Shown here piece after piece: positions 61,077-64,000 of a stretch of 64,000 nt of DNA. The stretch is from the NCBI GenBank assembly GCA_008921705.1, contig VFFE01007638.1, positions 1,106,532 through 1,170,531 of the forward strand. Direction: 5' to 3'. Origin of the DNA: Burhinus oedicnemus. Taxonomy: Eukaryota > Chordata > Aves > Charadriiformes > Burhinidae. How positions within the stretch are numbered: position 1 is the first letter of the stretch; every line of letters starts with the position of its first letter. The position numbers and the translations under genes were made by a program. Under the pieces are notes generated by a model. That model searched no databases and was not told the origin of the DNA. It saw only the letters and a list, made by a program, of their open reading frames with translations.

Positions 61077-64000
61077 AGGAAGTCTTATGTGATCTGAATA
61101 ACACTAAGACCGATTTTTAACAACTATAACTCTTTATTTTGGATGATGAGTGTGGAAAAAAACCTCTTCTCATTATGGCCTTTGTCTGTTTTAAAATAAA
61201 CTGTCAATGGCTAATGGGAAGGACGGAGAATCTTTTAAAAAGTCAGAGATGTAGCTCAATTTAGTAAAAAGCAGATTTTCTATGAAGAATTAGCTATGTA
61301 CTACTATTTTCACTCCTTCCCATAAAAAAAGGTAATATATTATTAATTTCCACTTCATTTTTCCTAATGTTATAGCACAAAAATGGAACAACACATTGCA
61401 ATAACTTTCCAAGTGGTAACAGCACAACCTAAATCTGTATTAACTGAGTAACCACGGACAAAATAAAGAAAAACTCACTCAGCATTTGAATAGGAAATGG
61501 AACCTATCTACCTAAATATGAAACAGGTAACAGGGCTTTCTGGTTTGGGGACAGTCAGGTAGTTTTCTCACTGCTTAACTGGATACAATTTTTGACTCTG
61601 GACTTTTGAAAGGCTTGTTGGTTCCACTTATGTCCAAGGTGACCCTTTTTCAGACATGTTGTTATAAATTACATCCTACTATTTCTTATGTATCTAAGAT
61701 TTCACTCATTGCTTAACTTCACCATTACTTCCCTTTCATCTGGACGGAAGCAGTAATGCAATCTGACTATTGCCTCTGGCTATTAAACAAAATATTACTC
61801 TTACCACTACTGTCCAAAGTCCAAACACCCTAGAGCTAACCCCCGCTGCAGCAAGTCACCGCAGGACAGGTCCTTTGCGTACTCTGCAGCACAGAACAGA
61901 CCTAACTCCATGGCGACAACTCTTAAATTCTGCGGTAGAAGCTACAAAATCCATGGCAACATTAATTCATTATTGTCTCTAAAATACTCTTCATCCCCTA
62001 CGTTCCTACTCCGGCACAAACATATTCAGCAATGACTCATTGCAGAGAATATCACTGACGAAAAATTGATGGTTATTTTTAACAATAAATCCTGAATTAT
62101 TTTTCTCCGTGCTCCCCAGATATTTTGGCTATAACAGCCCTCAGCCTCTAAAAGAGCATTGCACAAATCATCCTTCTATCCTGATACCAGCACAGAAGAA
62201 AACTTGCGTCTGGACTCTCCAGCTTTCCATGTCCCACTTGCTCCACTCTTCATCATGCTAACTGAGCTCGCTTGCATTGCATTGAGTTTTCCATCTATCT
62301 CGTTGTAAGCTGGACCTCAGCTTTAACGTTTTGTGTCCTTGTTCCTAGCTCCATGAGACAATACAGCTGTATTGCAGCTGTGAATATAATTATAAAAACA
62401 AAATCCCTTTCAAAATCGGAAGTGGAATTTTGCAGAAAATGATGTGGCTATGAGAGTATCAGGCTTTGCTCTACACAACTCATCTGATAAACCGACAGCT
62501 GTCAGCACTGGTACTGCAATAGGAAAGTATACTGTTTTTCCAAAATAATTATCAAGGGATGATGAGGGGAGTCAGAGGGGAAACAGAACACAGCAAAAAT
62601 TGTATCACGCTACAGCAAAACAGGAAGAGGGTGGCGACATCGTAAAGGAATATTCCAGTAGTGAAACAGGGGTCGGCATATCATAGCCAAAAATTCAGTT
62701 CCGGGTGAGGTCACACCTACAGTGCTGGCCCTGAAAAAATTTGGAAAATGCAAATAAAGTAAGTTTAATGTCTTCCCCAGTCATTCACATCTGTTAATTT
62801 GGCAAATCAGCTTTTCCATACAAAGATCAACAAAAGACAGATGACGCTGAGTCTTAGCCTGTCCTGTGCACATCTCTGTGCGAACCCCGCAGCAACAGCA
62901 ATAAGACAGAAGAGCTGGCCAGTCGCAAAACAAAAGGAGAAGCATATTCAGAAGTACCCTTAACTATCCGGCACCTTCCCACCCTGACCCTTCTTTCCCT
63001 CTTACTCTCTTTTTCCCTTAGTTCTCCTCCCTCACCATTTCCCACCACTACCACAGTCACCGATCATTAGACGGCACTTTCGGATTTCAAGAAAGAGCTC
63101 TCTTTGTGCCTTTTACTCCAGTTAAGACTTCAGCTGTACGCCCAGGAGTTCAGTCCTGGATGAGAGAGGGTGGGACTCCAGTTGCTGTACTGGTACAGCA
63201 GCAGTTCTGTCTGTGCCCCATGACACCTCTGATACGCGTGAGGATTAAGGGTAAGGCCCGCAAATAACTTCAGTTTTACTGGCCCCTAGATTTTAAGTAT
63301 ATATATAATCATAATCGCAGGCGGAATGTCTCATCTGCTTTGGCAGAAGTAACTTAGTTGTGATGACGGAGAGTAGAAAGTTACAGAGGCAGGCTCCCTT
63401 GCAAACTCAACCCGATGTGGAGGCAAGCGAGTACCTCTCCTGCCCCCTCCCATTTTTTTTTAGTTTTTTTTTAATGAAAGATCTGTTAAACACATTTTCA
63501 CAACTAAAGGCTTCGAGGGTCTACTGGGGGAAAAAAAAGACACCTGGTGTTTCTCTGCCATGACCATGGGAGCAGCTTGCAGGACTTCCAGCGTTTTCAA
63601 GGTGCGGACTGTTTGCATGGCACTGCACGTGAGGACCTGGGCAACTGAGATGACACCAGTAAAGACCTGAACTTCCCTCCACACATCTCTCTTTTTTTGT
63701 AAAGTCTTTCCAACATGTTGTCCTGGAGGAACAGTGAAGTGGCTGGGGGCAGGGAGAGGAGACAGGAAGTGAAGGCTCCAGTTTCTTTAAGAGGACCAAG
63801 AGCCTGTGATATTGAAAGGAACAAGGATCTCCTCCCTCCCAGAAAACAAAGTAAGCTACAGAACTGCAGCAAACTCTGTATATACGCCAAATTCTCCATT
63901 TCCGTGGTATTTAAATACTGTCTCAGAAAACGCATGGACTGCAAAACGTTATTCTTCACCATGTTTGTGACATCTGGCTAGCACCGCTGTACCAACAACT

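Larger units (their letters stand above)
24544..64000 (-). other. DACH1 upstream intron (at least 39 kb, incomplete)
   Basis: Everything above the 156-nt exon to the window edge appears to be one intron. I looked on the minus strand for the preceding DACH1 exon (the segment with NYHASNNQHG and the Ala-rich MSPGIIPPTG part) and did not find it. The sequence is mainly AT-rich unique DNA. Recognisable contents are listed separately: CpG-rich patch, GC-rich patch, CR1 3' end, an older dispersed repeat, simple repeats and candidate regulatory clusters. In 24.6-33.0 kb, 34.6-42.3 kb, 45.2-51.9 kb and 58-60.8 kb I see no gene or named element. Confidence 0.75.

Noticed and set aside
1..64000. tRNA genes, microRNA precursors, CRISPR arrays, bacterial genes, endogenous viral genes
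   Set aside because: No B-box-type ggttcgaatcc signal, no long precursor hairpin, no regular spacer-repeat array, and no operon-like coding density or retroviral gag/pol/env motifs were seen.

Overview
This window is vertebrate nuclear DNA, most likely from a bird. It is AT-rich and almost entirely intronic. It carries CR1 LINE fragments of avian type: one with the endonuclease region and one with the standard CR1 3' end. Older degraded repeats of a kind seen across sauropsids are also present. There are no operons, ribosome-binding sites, CRISPR arrays or other prokaryotic features.

The only gene I can support is DACH1 (dachshund family transcription factor 1), on the minus strand, so high coordinates are upstream. 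Four consecutive internal coding exons are visible: 24543-24388 (156 nt), 23848-23676 (173 nt), 9797-9662 (136 nt) and 7445-7311 (135 nt). Each has AG/GT splice borders, and the phases fit together (1-1, 1-0, 0-1, 1-1). Together they encode 600 nt (200 codons) of the linker between the N-terminal SKI/SNO/DAC DNA-binding domain (Dachbox-N) and the C-terminal coiled-coil domain (Dachbox-C). Neither domain is encoded in the window. The first exon, the Dachbox exons and the 3' UTR must lie outside it. The protein matches DACH1 rather than DACH2.

Layout on the plus-strand coordinates: 1-7310 is intron downstream of the 135-nt exon. 7446-9661 is a 2.2-kb intron. 9798-23675 is a 13.9-kb intron with a CR1 endonuclease fragment at about 13.6-14.4 kb. 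23849-24387 is a short 539-bp intron. 24544-64000 is at least 39 kb of upstream intron. That last intron contains a CpG-rich patch (33.0-33.35 kb), a GC-rich patch (42.4-42.85 kb), a CR1 3' end (51.95-52.36 kb), an older dispersed repeat (54.88-55.12 kb), simple repeats, and several clusters of transcription-factor motifs that look like candidate enhancers. The strongest is at 44.36-44.42 kb: inverted TEAD sites flanking an AP-1 site, next to a palindromic PAR-bZIP site. DACH1 introns and flanking deserts are known from comparative work to hold long-range developmental enhancers, so such elements are expected, but their activity here is inference.

I found no wholly new biological system. The most useful leads are the enhancer-like clusters, the intronic CpG-rich patch, the splice-variant potential of the four exons (frame-neutral cassettes and a NAGNAG acceptor), and a CR1 copy that keeps its endonuclease part but lacks its 3' end.
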